Shown here in pieces: positions 26,816-35,981 of a stretch of 64,000 nt of DNA. The DNA lies in the NCBI RefSeq assembly GCF_024972775.1, contig NZ_CP092282.1:3217001-3281000 (forward strand), read 5' to 3'. A program made the position numbers and the translations under genes. Each line of letters opens with the position of its first letter. Positions within the stretch are counted from its first letter, which is position 1. This DNA is from Dehalobacter sp. DCM. GTDB lineage: Bacteria > Bacillota > Desulfitobacteriia > Desulfitobacteriales > Syntrophobotulaceae. The notes below the pieces were generated by a model. The model saw only the letters and a list, made by a program, of their open reading frames with translations. It did no database searches and had not been told where the DNA came from.

Positions 26816-27757
26816 TCAGTCCGTCGATGTCCTTTTGCCCACGCGGTAATTGGCGATGTCTTCAAACATCTGACGGACGCTTTTCGGCTTTTTGCCTGTG
26901 AGCGTCTCGAAGTCATGGGTGCAATAGCTCATTTTGTCATTGCGGATAGCGGCCCCAAATGTAACCATCCCTTCAGAGCAGAACGGAAACGCTTTGGCGC
27001 TTTCAGCCCATTCCCCATCCGTCCGCCGCGGCACACCGAGGGAATCAAAGAAGGCATAGTTGGCTTCATCGTCTACATACTGATAGGTCACCTTTTTCCC
27101 TGTCACTTCCGAGCCAATGGCACAAAATTCTTCCATGGTATTGGCGGTCGGTCCGGAAATGTAATAGACTGTGTTGTCTACACCGGCCCCCGCTGCAGCA
27201 CAGGCAGCGGCTTCTGCACAGTCGTTGCGCGAGACATGGGCCATTCGTCCCTCACCCATATTATTAGAAAGAATCCCTGTGGATGCAGCCGCTTCTTCAA
27301 AGGCGGAGATCATCGCTTCAGCGTATTGGGAATTGCGTAAAAATACATATTTTAAAGGGGTAGTCAGGATATAGTTTTCCGTATACTGGTGATCGAACTT
27401 TTCGTAGGAATCGCAGGAATCGTCACCACTTCCGACAATGGAGGTATAGACGATCTTTTTGACCCCGGCAGCGACAGCAGCATCTACAGCCGCTTTATGG
27501 GCATTCCTTCTCTTTTCCCCGACAAACGGCATCGATATCAGGAGCAATACCTCACCGCCGGCAAAAGCTTCTTTCAGCTGCTCCGGATTATTAAAGTCGG
27601 CATAACGGGTCTCCACGCCCTGGGCTGCGAAGGCTTCTAACGCGTTTTTATTGGGTGCCGTAAAAATAAGATCCGTCACAGGGACCTTCTTCATAATACT
27701 TCTGGCGGCATACCCGCCAAAGTTACCGTCGACACCGGTGATAATGATTTTGCCCAT
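26816..27757 (-). CDS. NmrA-type NAD(P)-binding oxidoreductase (atypical SDR)
   Basis: The 313-residue protein opens with a Rossmann nucleotide motif, T-G-V-D-G-N-F-G-G-Y. It resembles NmrA/QorB-like atypical short-chain dehydrogenases, which bind NAD(P)(H) and act as quinone reductases or redox sensors. It lacks the classical YxxxK pair in the usual place. The frame is open 13 codons upstream, but ATG 27757 has AAGGAGAG in front and starts the conserved fold. It lies between the MFS gene and the sigma-54 activator gene on the same strand. No promoter of its own was recognised in the 190 bases between its start and the upstream hairpin. The substrate is unknown. Confidence 0.8.
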   Translation of the reverse strand: MGKIIITGVDGNFGGYAARSIMKKVPVTDLIFTAPNKNALEAFAAQGVETRYADFNNPEQLKEAFAGGEVLLLISMPFVGEKRRNAHKAAVDAAVAAGVKKIVYTSIVGSGDDSCDSYEKFDHQYTENYILTTPLKYVFLRNSQYAEAMISAFEEAAASTGILSNNMGEGRMAHVSRNDCAEAAACAAAGAGVDNTVYYISGPTANTMEEFCAIGSEVTGKKVTYQYVDDEANYAFFDSLGVPRRTDGEWAESAKAFPFCSEGMVTFGAAIRNDKMSYCTHDFETLTGKKPKSVRQMFEDIANYRVGKRTSTD

Positions 27758-27948
27758 GATTATCTCTCCTTTTTTCCATGCATTTACCTCAGTCATTTCA
27801 GGATAACTATTAAGGATTATCAGTACAAAAAGATACGTTATCGTTTATTGGTTTTCAGCAAGAAATTCCGCTATGTATTTATTATAAACAGGTACATAGC
27901 AGAATTTGCACAGTGATATTCTAAACATACAGTATTGAATCGTTACCG

Positions 27949-27996
27949 CTCTGAACTGCACCCGTTCGTTAGAAATACGCAAGGTGCAGTTCAGAG
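27949..27996 (-). terminator. Hairpin after the MFS transporter gene
   Basis: CTCTGAACTGCACC pairs perfectly over 14 bp with its complement across a 20-base loop, 16 bases past the transporter stop. No T-run follows on the minus strand, so it may be a partial terminator or a 3'-end stabiliser. Confidence 0.6.
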
Positions 27997-28011
27997 ATAA
28001 TGGGAAAATCC

Positions 28012-29214
28012 TTATTTGGCAGACAGTGTCGGTCTGACGCTCTCCGGAATCTTCGGAGTGGCCCTATCAAATATGAAGGCAACAACACCAAGTCCACTTA
28101 AGATGATGGCGCCAAGCAAGAGTGACGGTCTGCCGGGAGCCATGCCAAAAGCGCCTGTCAATGCGGTCAGAATAAACGGGGAGAAGAAACCGCCTAATCC
28201 GTTGAAGGCTGAGAGCAAGGCAAATGCCGATCCGGCAGCGGCGTAAGGAACGATATCAGAAGTTTTATTAAAGAAGTTGGAGCCGGCAAAGCCTAAGCCT
28301 ACACCGATAATTGCCATGGAGAAGTAGATCATATTGATTGAAGTTCCAGCGTAGACGAACACGAAGAAACCGATTGCTACGACCCAATAGCATGCCAGCA
28401 GGGAGAAACCTTTAAGGAAATTACGGATGTGCGAGAAGAAGAAGCCCCCTACAAAACCGCCCAGGGTCATAATGGAGAAGGCTGTACCGATCTGACCACC
28501 GGTACCGACGCCTTCAGTGATGATAATAATGGCTGCATTGGTAACAACCGCAGCAAAACCAACGTTCCAAAGCGCGTTCAAAACGCTGAGCACCCATTGA
28601 CGGGCCGGTACCTTGGCTTTTTCCTGAGCCGTTCCCTTGACCAATTCCGCTTTTTTCGGAGGCTCGGGCAGGAACAAGAGCGGGATGGCAAAGAAGAGAA
28701 TACCGAGGAGATAGGAGAAGAAAGTGTAATGCCAATTAACAGCAGCAAGACTTCCACCGAGCTGCTGGAAGATGATACCGCCAAACATGCTGATCGCAAA
28801 GGCCCAGCCGATCATCTTCTGTTTTTCGTTACCGTCGTAATAATCAACGACATAGTCATTGGCCATCGGGTACATGAGTCCTACACCGAAGCCGACAACT
28901 GCCCGGAAGAACAGGATGAGATAGATGTTATTCAAAAATGCCGGCGCAATACCACCGATGATAAAACAGAAAACAGCGATATAGAGAATGACTCTTTTTC
29001 TCATGACTTTAGCAAACCAACTATAAGCCAGTCCGCCAACAACGATCGTTAAATAGGTAATCGAGGCGATATTTTGAATCAGAATTGGATTGACGTCCGG
29101 CATCGCCGCCTGAATGATGCCGAGGGCCGGTGTGGCTGCGCCCGTGCCGACTTCTTGCAGGGCGATGAGGAGGATAGCCAGTTTGAGTAAAATACCACTA
29201 TTCGCTTTCTTCAT
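28012..29214 (-). CDS. MFS transporter, 12 membrane helices
   Basis: The 400-residue protein is hydrophobic throughout, with about twelve helices in two halves. Between helices 2 and 3 it has an MFS-like loop (K-V-M-R-K-R-V-I). It probably imports the substrate, or exports the product, of the neighbouring reductases; transporters of this type accompany bile-acid and catechol-reducing enzymes. The start at 29214 has GGGAGAG in front; a longer frame upstream lacks support. It follows the ene-reductase gene by 123 bases without a visible promoter, so co-transcription from the sigma-54 promoter at 31540-31557 is likely. Confidence 0.88.
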   Translation of the reverse strand: MKKANSGILLKLAILLIALQEVGTGAATPALGIIQAAMPDVNPILIQNIASITYLTIVVGGLAYSWFAKVMRKRVILYIAVFCFIIGGIAPAFLNNIYLILFFRAVVGFGVGLMYPMANDYVVDYYDGNEKQKMIGWAFAISMFGGIIFQQLGGSLAAVNWHYTFFSYLLGILFFAIPLLFLPEPPKKAELVKGTAQEKAKVPARQWVLSVLNALWNVGFAAVVTNAAIIIITEGVGTGGQIGTAFSIMTLGGFVGGFFFSHIRNFLKGFSLLACYWVVAIGFFVFVYAGTSINMIYFSMAIIGVGLGFAGSNFFNKTSDIVPYAAAGSAFALLSAFNGLGGFFSPFILTALTGAFGMAPGRPSLLLGAIILSGLGVVAFIFDRATPKIPESVRPTLSAK

Positions 29215-29337
29215 AAGTTCTCTCCCTTTCTTAAATACAAAGAAAATTTTATCTAATAAGAACGACATATAGATATTCTATCTCTAAAAATATTTTTTAA
29301 TAAACGGGAAGCTGTTTTGGAATTGGGCTGAATACAA

Positions 29338-31356
29338 TTAATACCGGCCGATATCCGTGGCGATCTGGTAACCGACAGAGGTTGCTTCATAAATGGTCTT
29401 TGGTGTCACACAGTCCCCGATGGTATAGAATTCCGGCGCATAGTCAGCCAGCGCATATGCTTCCTCGCGCAGGGGTTTCTGACCGATGGCATAAATCACC
29501 GTATCCGCTTCGATCGTCCTGATTCCATCCGCCCCTTCAACAACCAACCCTTCAGCCGTCACTTCCAAGGCTTTCGTGGATACACGGATCTGCAGGTTCT
29601 TGAATTTTTTCAATTCTTCCATCAACCCGACCCCATGCACCAGCGGGAATCCCAATGGCATTTCCATCAGCCCGCTCATCCGTCCGGACGTGCCTTCCAC
29701 TTGCGGCGGGGTGGCAATGGTTCCGTTCGCCATTTCTACAATGGTGATGTCATGTCCTTTTTGGGCAAGGAAGATCCCCAGCTCGATCCCAACCAGTCCG
29801 CCCCCCATGATGACTGCCTTATTGCCAACAATCTCCGGCTGGTAATAGACTGCCTCCGCACCGACCACATTCTTCCCTTCGATCCCCGGGATATTCGGGA
29901 TCATTGGCCGGGCACCCATGGCCGCGATAATCACATCCGGCTGGAAGGACTTGGCGAGTTCCGGCGTTACTTCTGTATTCAGGTGAAGTTTGATCGGCGA
30001 ACGGGATACCTTTTGGGCCTGACGCTTGATATAGACAGCGAGATTGGCCTTAAACGGGATATTCTCTTCACATAACAACGCTCCGCCCAGCCTGTCCGAC
30101 TTTTCACAGAGAATAACGGTGTGTCCGCGCTTCGCTGCGGTCAATGCCGCTTCCATTCCGCCCATGCCGCCTCCGGCCACAAGCACGGTCTTCTTATGCA
30201 TTGGCGGTGCTTGGGTCATACTCAGCTGCTCGCGGCCTATTTCCGGATTCACTGTACAATAGAAGACACCGCCCACCGTACTGTGGGAGAAACAATTGAA
30301 GCAGCGCAGACAAGGTGTGATCTCTTCTTCACGTCCCAGACGCGCCTTGATCGGCAGATCCGGATCAGCCAAAGTCTGCCGTCCCAGGGCCACCACATCG
30401 GCTTGACCGGAAGCGATGATCTCTTCCATCATGGCCGGATCCGTTAACGCACCGACTGTGGCTACCGGGGTTTTGACTACTTTCTTGATGGCGGCGGCAT
30501 ACGTGACATTACATCCGTCCGGACGGAACATCGGCGGGTGTGTGGCCATGGAAGCCGCGTCGATTTCATGGTGCCCCACCGAGACATGGATCAGATCCAC
30601 GTGGCCGTCCAGGGCTTGGGCAATTCGGATGCCTTCGTCTATATCGTAGCCGTCCGGCAGAAATTCCGTCCCGCTCATCCGGAATTCGATGGGTACAGCC
30701 GGACCGATCCGTTTGCGGACCGCTTCAACAACAGCTAACGGGAACCGCATCCGGTTCTCGATGGATCCGCCCCATTGGTCGGTCCGTTTATTATCCCGGG
30801 CTGAGATAAACTGTGACATCTGCCAGCCATGTCCGCCATGCAGGGTGATCATGCCAAACCCGCATTGCCGGGCGAAGGATGCCGCATCGGCATAGGCCAT
30901 GATCAATTCCGCGATCTGTTCGTCATTCATCCCCCGGATTTCCACGCCGTCCGGACGGATGCCGTCACAGGGGCCTAAGACATAGCCTCTGTTTTCCGGC
31001 ATGAGCAGCGGATTGGCGTTTTGCCCGGCATGAACAAGCTCAATGGCGGCCATTGCCCCATGACGGATGATCGCCGTGCTGACTCGGGTGAAGTTGGCTT
31101 TCCCCAAAAAATCGTTGCCGCGCATCTGAAAAGGATGACTGCGGCCGTAGGCAGCATCGACCATCATATCGCCGACACAGACGGACGCAAATCCCCCCAG
31201 TGCTTTTCTTTCATAGAAATAGGCGGCTTCTTCCGTGAGAAACCGATTGTCGGTGAGTCCCGGGTAATCCTGGGGCGAGGCAAATATCCGGTTGCGGAAT
31301 ACGGTTTTACCCAATTGGATAGGTTCAAATAGATGTTTGAATTTGTATTGACTCAA
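29338..31356 (-). CDS. FMN/FAD/Fe-S ene-reductase (2,4-dienoyl-CoA reductase / BaiCD / 2-enoate reductase family)
   Basis: The 672-residue protein has an N-terminal old-yellow-enzyme TIM barrel (about 1-340), a four-cysteine [4Fe-4S] motif (C-L-R-C-F-N-C-F then Y-C near 345-365), and a C-terminal FAD/NAD(P)H part. Two dinucleotide folds are visible there: V-A-G-G-G-M-G-G-M-E and M-G-G-G-L-V-G-I-E. Such enzymes pass hydride from NAD(P)H via FAD and Fe-S to FMN and reduce activated C=C bonds. Family members include FadH, BaiCD/BaiH and clostridial 2-enoate reductases. The start is TTG at 31356, eight bases after AGGAGG. It is the first gene behind a sigma-54 promoter. Confidence 0.92.
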   Translation of the reverse strand: MSQYKFKHLFEPIQLGKTVFRNRIFASPQDYPGLTDNRFLTEEAAYFYERKALGGFASVCVGDMMVDAAYGRSHPFQMRGNDFLGKANFTRVSTAIIRHGAMAAIELVHAGQNANPLLMPENRGYVLGPCDGIRPDGVEIRGMNDEQIAELIMAYADAASFARQCGFGMITLHGGHGWQMSQFISARDNKRTDQWGGSIENRMRFPLAVVEAVRKRIGPAVPIEFRMSGTEFLPDGYDIDEGIRIAQALDGHVDLIHVSVGHHEIDAASMATHPPMFRPDGCNVTYAAAIKKVVKTPVATVGALTDPAMMEEIIASGQADVVALGRQTLADPDLPIKARLGREEEITPCLRCFNCFSHSTVGGVFYCTVNPEIGREQLSMTQAPPMHKKTVLVAGGGMGGMEAALTAAKRGHTVILCEKSDRLGGALLCEENIPFKANLAVYIKRQAQKVSRSPIKLHLNTEVTPELAKSFQPDVIIAAMGARPMIPNIPGIEGKNVVGAEAVYYQPEIVGNKAVIMGGGLVGIELGIFLAQKGHDITIVEMANGTIATPPQVEGTSGRMSGLMEMPLGFPLVHGVGLMEELKKFKNLQIRVSTKALEVTAEGLVVEGADGIRTIEADTVIYAIGQKPLREEAYALADYAPEFYTIGDCVTPKTIYEATSVGYQIATDIGRY

Positions 31357-31539
31357 AAGGTTTCCTCCTTTCTTAATAATTGATTTTGTGGATTGATTTT
31401 TGACAAACGCTGATTGCTTTCGTTGGCTTCATAGTTCTGTATTGAATATTTCATTGCCTTAAACCTTTCGACTGTTCAAATGATTCGGTAAATACCCCCA
31501 TCCGTAAACTATAATATTGAACTGTCCAGCAACATATTA

Positions 31540-31557
31540 TGCAAGAAACAGGCCAAG
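31540..31557 (-). promoter_or_regulatory. Sigma-54 (-24/-12) promoter of the ene-reductase gene
   Basis: The minus strand reads TGGCCTGTTTCTTGCAT, with GG and GC separated by exactly ten bases, the rule for sigma-54. The start of transcription should lie near 31528, leaving a leader of about 170 bases. The core is almost identical to the promoter in front of fdhD at 35057-35074. Confidence 0.75.
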
Positions 31558-31633
31558 GTTATTATTGCCTGCTGGATTACGCAACAGCTTGGGCTTTGAA
31601 TATGAACAGTCCGACTTAATTCGTGTTTAATCG

Positions 31634-31657
31634 CGTTCTAAAACGGAACAACGTTCC
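31634..31657. promoter_or_regulatory. Possible upstream activator site (interleaved GTTC/GAAC dyads)
   Basis: GGAAC-AAC-GTTCC at 31645-31657 is a perfect dyad, and a further GTTC lies seven bases to its left, giving GTTC-N7-GAAC-N3-GTTC. It lies about 110 bases upstream of the predicted ene-reductase start and 320 upstream of the divergent start, distances typical of activator sites for sigma-54 promoters. The assignment is inference. Confidence 0.4.
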
Positions 31658-31953
31658 CGGGACTTTTATCAGAATATAACGAAGTTGTGCTTAATTGTAA
31701 CTAACCTTGATTCGCTATATCTATATTTTTTTTGCCTGGGCATCGGCTGTATAAAACTTTGCATCATAACTCCTTTTGTACTGTGAACCGCATTTTTAAT
31801 AAAACCACATGGCGGTATTATTTCATTTCAAAACAAATAAGTAACGTATTAAACATTACACCCCATTTGAAGTTACATTTTAGCACAACGCGGTGTATTC
31901 AATTTTTCAGGCAATCCCAAACACAAGGTGGTTTTATTGATCAAAATTGAAAC

Positions 31954-31970
31954 TGGCATAGTTAATGCAA
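31954..31970 (+). promoter_or_regulatory. Sigma-54 (-24/-12) promoter of the molybdopterin enzyme operon
   Basis: TGGCATAGTTAATGCAA on the plus strand keeps GG-N10-GC and differs from consensus at two positions. Initiation would be near 31980, giving a leader of about 160 bases before the gene at 32141. The remainder of the 31358-32140 gap contains the divergent promoter and dyads described separately, and no coding frame. Confidence 0.65.
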
Positions 31971-32140
31971 ATAGTATTCAGTGAATATTTCATTGCAAAA
32001 ACTGAATATGCTGTCCAAATCGAGAGGGGGAATCTTACATCGCGTGACCCTATCTATGTTACTTTTGTTCGAGTCTACTTATATGCTTAAGCAAAGGGGA
32101 CATATATTGAACAAAAATCTAAGAAGAAGGAAGGATCATA

Positions 32141-34477
32141 ATGAAGTATAATAACGCTTATAATTTTGACCTATATCCTAAAACCCTTCGCTGGCAAGAA
32201 GGGGATTTAACCGCCACGCGTACGACAATGTGGAGCGGTCCCGGATGCCATAACGGGTGTCAGCTCATTTTCTATACCGATAAAGACGGCAAACTGGTGA
32301 AAGTTGAGGGGGACCCGAACAGCCCGTATAACCAGGGCCGTCTCTGCTTGCGTTGCCTGGAACTTCCCGAAATAACTAACCATCAGGACCGTTTGAAATG
32401 GCCGCTGAAACGCGTTGGCGAACGCGGTGAAAATAAATGGGAGCGCATTTCCTGGGATGAAGCTTATGATATCATTGCCGAGAACGTCCGCAAATTCCAA
32501 AAAGAAACCGGCCCTGAATCCATCGTCAGTATGATGGGAACCGGCCGTAATGTATCCCAGGCTTTGGGACAAAACCAATATGCTAATTTTGGCGGTCCTG
32601 ATGTCTGCTTAGCATTCCTTTCCGGTGATTCCTGTATGAATCCCCGTGTTGCTCTGTGCTATGTTATGATGGGCAACATCAACGTAGCTGACATGTCCCA
32701 GTTCAGAGAGAATCGCTACGAAGATGACAGCGAGTGGGCTGCTCCGGAAAACATCATTGTCTGGGGTAATAACCCGGTTGTCAGTAACTCCGACTGTTTC
32801 CTGGGCCACTGGATCGTCGAAAGCATGAAACGCGGCTCCAAGCTGACCGTTGTTGACCCCAAACTGACCTGGATGGCTGCAAAAGCGGACACCTGGCTCC
32901 GGATCCGTCCCGGAACCGATGCTGCTTTGGCTCTGGGTATGCTCAATGTCATTATTAATGAAGATCTCTATGACCATGATTTTGTGGAAAAATGGACCCA
33001 TGGTTTTGAAGAGTTAAAAGCCTGCGTACAGGAATATACACCGGAAAGAATGGCCGAGATCTGCTGGATCAACAAGCATGACCTGGTTGATGCTGCCCGG
33101 ACCTATGCCAATGCCAAACCTGGCTGTATCCAATGGGGCCTGGCCGTCGACCAGTCCAAAATCGGTATCTCTACCGCCCAGGCCATCATGTGCTTAGTCG
33201 GCATCTGCGGCAACCTGGATATCCCTGGCGGTAACGTCTTGATCGACCAGTCTGCTAACCTTAACTTCTCCTACGGCTGCGGTATTGATACACTTGAACC
33301 CGGCATGAGAGAAAAGCGTCTGGGTGACGACAAATTCATTCTGAAAACATACGGTTTTGGATCCACCTCCCAATCGGACAGCGTTCTGGAAGCCATTGAA
33401 ACCGGCCTTCCGCACCCAGTCCGGATGCTGTGGCTGCAATCGGCCAACCCCATTGCGAACATGGCACAGGATGCGCCGCGTGTTTATAAAGCGATCAAGA
33501 GCATGGAGTTCGTGGTCGTTATCGACTTGTTCATGACACCGACTGCCGTTGCGTTAGCCGACCTGGTCCTGCCGGCAGCCATGAGCCATGAGCGTGACTG
33601 TATCCGTGTTTGGTACGATCCCCTCCGCACCTTGTCCAAATGCGGCACCTATTATGAAGCCAAAGAAGACGAACAAATCGGCATCGATCTCGGCAAACGC
33701 CTTGCACCGCATAAATGGCCGGAATGGGTTAACACCACCCGCGACTTCATGAACTGGAAACTGCAAGAGGGCGGCGTTCCCTGGACCATGGAAGAAATCG
33801 AAGCCGAAGGCGGTATGATTTATCATCCGTTTAACTATAAGAAATATGAAAAAGGACTCTGCAGAATGGACGGAGAACCTGGCTTCAACACGCCTACCGG
33901 TAAGTTCGAATTATTTATCACCGTCTTTGAAGCTTTCGGAAACGTTGCACCGTCTCTCCCTTACTGGGAAGAGCCGCCTGAAAGCCCGTACAGCACACCG
34001 GAACTGTTTAAGGAATATCCGCTCGTGTTAACCACAGGCCATCGTTCCTTTGAATTCTTCCATTCCGAACATCGTAACAGCAAAACCAGCCGCGAATTGC
34101 ACGCCAATCCGCTCTTCGATATTCATCCCGAAGCCGCTGAAAAATTCGGTATCACCGAAGGGCAGTGGTGTTGGATCGAAAACCGGATGGGACGCTTCCG
34201 CCAGATCGCTCGTTTCGATATCACCCTTGATCCGCGTGTTATCCGCGCCGAGCACGGCTGGTGGTTCCCAGAGAAGGAAGCTGCCGAACCGACACTCTTT
34301 GGTGTCTTTGACTCCAACCCGAACAACGTCATTCCGCAGTTCGAATACGGCCCGACCGGTTACGGTGCGCCCGTTAAATCACTCATTGCCAAAGTATACG
34401 CCTGCACGGAAGAAAACAGCAAAATTACACCTACCGAGCAAGTAACGAAATTAGGAGGGTTCGGTTATGTCAAATAA
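32141..34477 (+). CDS. Cytosolic molybdopterin (bis-MGD) oxidoreductase, acetylene hydratase/catechol dehydroxylase-like
   Basis: The 778-residue catalytic subunit belongs to the DMSO reductase superfamily. A [4Fe-4S] motif is at C36-x3-C40-x28-C69-x2-C72. Molybdopterin-binding segments follow, and the metal-ligand region is near 156-167, where Ser161 and Cys165 are candidates. No Tat signal precedes the cluster, so it acts in the cytoplasm. From memory, the stretch near residue 270 (L-G-M-L-N-V-I-I-N-E then F-E-E-L) is close to acetylene hydratase; gut catechol dehydroxylases are relatives. It overlaps its Fe-S partner gene by 11 bases. AAGGAAGG sets the start. The substrate is unknown; reductive dehydroxylation or hydration are both possible. 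Confidence 0.87.
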   Translation: MKYNNAYNFDLYPKTLRWQEGDLTATRTTMWSGPGCHNGCQLIFYTDKDGKLVKVEGDPNSPYNQGRLCLRCLELPEITNHQDRLKWPLKRVGERGENKWERISWDEAYDIIAENVRKFQKETGPESIVSMMGTGRNVSQALGQNQYANFGGPDVCLAFLSGDSCMNPRVALCYVMMGNINVADMSQFRENRYEDDSEWAAPENIIVWGNNPVVSNSDCFLGHWIVESMKRGSKLTVVDPKLTWMAAKADTWLRIRPGTDAALALGMLNVIINEDLYDHDFVEKWTHGFEELKACVQEYTPERMAEICWINKHDLVDAARTYANAKPGCIQWGLAVDQSKIGISTAQAIMCLVGICGNLDIPGGNVLIDQSANLNFSYGCGIDTLEPGMREKRLGDDKFILKTYGFGSTSQSDSVLEAIETGLPHPVRMLWLQSANPIANMAQDAPRVYKAIKSMEFVVVIDLFMTPTAVALADLVLPAAMSHERDCIRVWYDPLRTLSKCGTYYEAKEDEQIGIDLGKRLAPHKWPEWVNTTRDFMNWKLQEGGVPWTMEEIEAEGGMIYHPFNYKKYEKGLCRMDGEPGFNTPTGKFELFITVFEAFGNVAPSLPYWEEPPESPYSTPELFKEYPLVLTTGHRSFEFFHSEHRNSKTSRELHANPLFDIHPEAAEKFGITEGQWCWIENRMGRFRQIARFDITLDPRVIRAEHGWWFPEKEAAEPTLFGVFDSNPNNVIPQFEYGPTGYGAPVKSLIAKVYACTEENSKITPTEQVTKLGGFGYVK

Positions 34478-34808
34478 TACTGAGCGTTATGGCTTGCTTA
34501 TTGATTACGAATATTGTTCCGGGTGCCATGTTTGTGAGGTAGCATGCAAAAAAGAGCACGACCTTACCGTAGGCCAATGGGGAATTAAAATCCATCAGGA
34601 TGGCCCCCGTCAGCTTGATAACGGCCGTTGGGAATACACATATATTCCTGTTCCCACCAGTCTTTGTGATTTGTGCGCGGATCGCGTTAAAGGCGGTAAA
34701 CTGCCAAACTGCGTCCACCATTGCCAAGCCGGTGTTATGGTCTATGGCAAGATCAGTGAGCTGGCTGAAAAGGTAGACAAAGACACAATGGCGATATTCA
34801 GCCGATAG
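34467..34808 (+). CDS. Two-cluster 4Fe-4S electron-transfer subunit of the molybdopterin enzyme
   Basis: The 113-residue protein has two ferredoxin-like cysteine groups: C-x2-C-x2-C-x3-C near residues 17-27 and C-x2-C...C-x3-C near 73-91, enough for two [4Fe-4S] clusters. It is shorter than the usual four-cluster DmsB/NrfD partners and has no membrane segment. It probably shuttles electrons to the cofactor of the enzyme whose gene it overlaps. AGGAGGG nine bases before ATG lies within that gene. A terminator follows. Confidence 0.88.
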   Translation: MSNNTERYGLLIDYEYCSGCHVCEVACKKEHDLTVGQWGIKIHQDGPRQLDNGRWEYTYIPVPTSLCDLCADRVKGGKLPNCVHHCQAGVMVYGKISELAEKVDKDTMAIFSR

Positions 34809-34859
34809 ATAAACCCATGTAAAGTACATGGTGAATAACTAGAAAAATTCGTCTCACGA

Positions 34860-34891
34860 GCTTATCCGGGAGTCTACTGTCTCGGATAAGC
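34860..34891 (+). terminator. Rho-independent terminator after the molybdopterin enzyme operon
   Basis: GCTTATCCG pairs with CGGATAAGC over nine bp, followed by TTCTTTTTC. It lies about 50 bases past the Fe-S subunit stop and closes the first sigma-54 unit before the next promoter. Confidence 0.85.
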
Positions 34892-35056
34892 TTCTTTTTC
34901 AATAACTCCAGCCTAACTTGCTGCTTTTCATTTTTAAACTATTTCCCGTCAAACGTGGCCTTAGATCCTGGGAGATGTTACTTTTTGGCACAACTATTTT
35001 TTCTTGTCCTGCCGCTTAACTACAGCGAATACCGCAAAAATGACGTCTGAATTAAC

Positions 35057-35074
35057 CTGGCCTGCTTCTTGCAA
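35057..35074 (+). promoter_or_regulatory. Sigma-54 (-24/-12) promoter of the fdhD-AOR operon
   Basis: CTGGCCTGCTTCTTGCAA has GG and GC ten bases apart and matches the ene-reductase promoter at nearly every core position. Initiation near 35084 leaves about 37 bases to the fdhD start, with its ribosome binding site between. Confidence 0.78.
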
Positions 35075-35120
35075 TAACACCGGGTGTGCTATAAGCAAGC
35101 CCGTACCGATGGAGGATATG

Positions 35121-35948
35121 ATGGACGACAATGAAGGAATCATCTACGAAGAATTTGATGTCATTGAAATTGAGGAGGTCAACGGTTCCATTTCTTTGGA
35201 TGAATCGATCAAGAAAGTGCTGGTTGAGGTATCCCTAAAGATTATCATCAACCAAACAGAATTTGTCTCTCTTTTGTGCCTTAACAAATATCAGCAGGAG
35301 CTTGCTCTGGGGTTCCTGTACAATGAGGGCATCATTGACTCATACCAGGATATTCTAACCATCGATTATAACGAAAGGCTACAGGCCGTGATCATTGAGC
35401 TGAGAGATGGCGTGCTTATTGACAGGCAGGAAAGCCTGCGTAGTGTTACTTCCGGATGCGGTAAATGTTATACCTATCTAAATCCACTTAAAAAGTCTCT
35501 CTACGAACCAAATATAAGCACTTTAACCTTTTCCGCCAAAGAAATTTTAGATAGGATGAAGCAATATATCGAACAAGCTGAGCTATATAAAAAGATTGGA
35601 GGCGTTCACAGCGTTTTATTCTATACCGAAGGTTTAGCCATCCAGAGCGAGGATATCGGCAGACATAACTGCATTGATAAGATTGCCGGCATCTTACTGA
35701 AATTAAACAAACTGCAAATCGCTAAAGAAGGGATTGCTTTCATCAGCGGAAGAGTTACCTCAGAAATCATGACCAAAGTCATCCGACTGGGTGTTCCTGT
35801 GGTTGTTTCCAAGTCAACACCAACGATTGCCGCTATTCGGCTTGCCCGCGAATTTAACATCTCTCTTCTCGGGTATGTCAAGGGTAACAAAGGAACAATT
35901 TACGCCTGCCCGCAGAGAATTGAACCCTCAATTTTTAAAGAAAGGTAA
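35121..35948 (+). CDS. fdhD: FdhD-type sulfurtransferase for molybdenum/tungsten cofactor
   Basis: The 275-residue protein matches FdhD, which moves sulfur from a cysteine desulfurase to the bis-MGD cofactor so that the enzyme becomes active. The key C-G-K-C motif is in the S-V-T-S-G-C-G segment, and the conserved D-I-G-R-H-N-C-I-D-K-I follows. The frame is open from 35004, but the sigma-54 start site near 35084 and a GGAGG five bases before ATG 35121 fix the start. No formate dehydrogenase gene is in the window, so it probably serves the molybdopterin enzyme upstream or the tungstoenzyme downstream; which one is not known. Confidence 0.9.
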   Translation: MDDNEGIIYEEFDVIEIEEVNGSISLDESIKKVLVEVSLKIIINQTEFVSLLCLNKYQQELALGFLYNEGIIDSYQDILTIDYNERLQAVIIELRDGVLIDRQESLRSVTSGCGKCYTYLNPLKKSLYEPNISTLTFSAKEILDRMKQYIEQAELYKKIGGVHSVLFYTEGLAIQSEDIGRHNCIDKIAGILLKLNKLQIAKEGIAFISGRVTSEIMTKVIRLGVPVVVSKSTPTIAAIRLAREFNISLLGYVKGNKGTIYACPQRIEPSIFKER

Positions 35949-35981
35949 AAGTACAATGCGATTGCATTGTCGGTGAAAAGC

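Noticed and set aside
34985-35003. Another sigma-54-like site (TTGGCACAACT...) upstream of fdhD
   Set aside because: It has a good -24 half but lacks the GC at -12; the site at 35057-35074 has both halves and better spacing to the gene.
35004-35120. Longer N-terminus for FdhD starting at 35004
   Set aside because: It would begin upstream of the predicted transcription start near 35084 and lacks a ribosome binding site; GGAGG before ATG 35121 is decisive.
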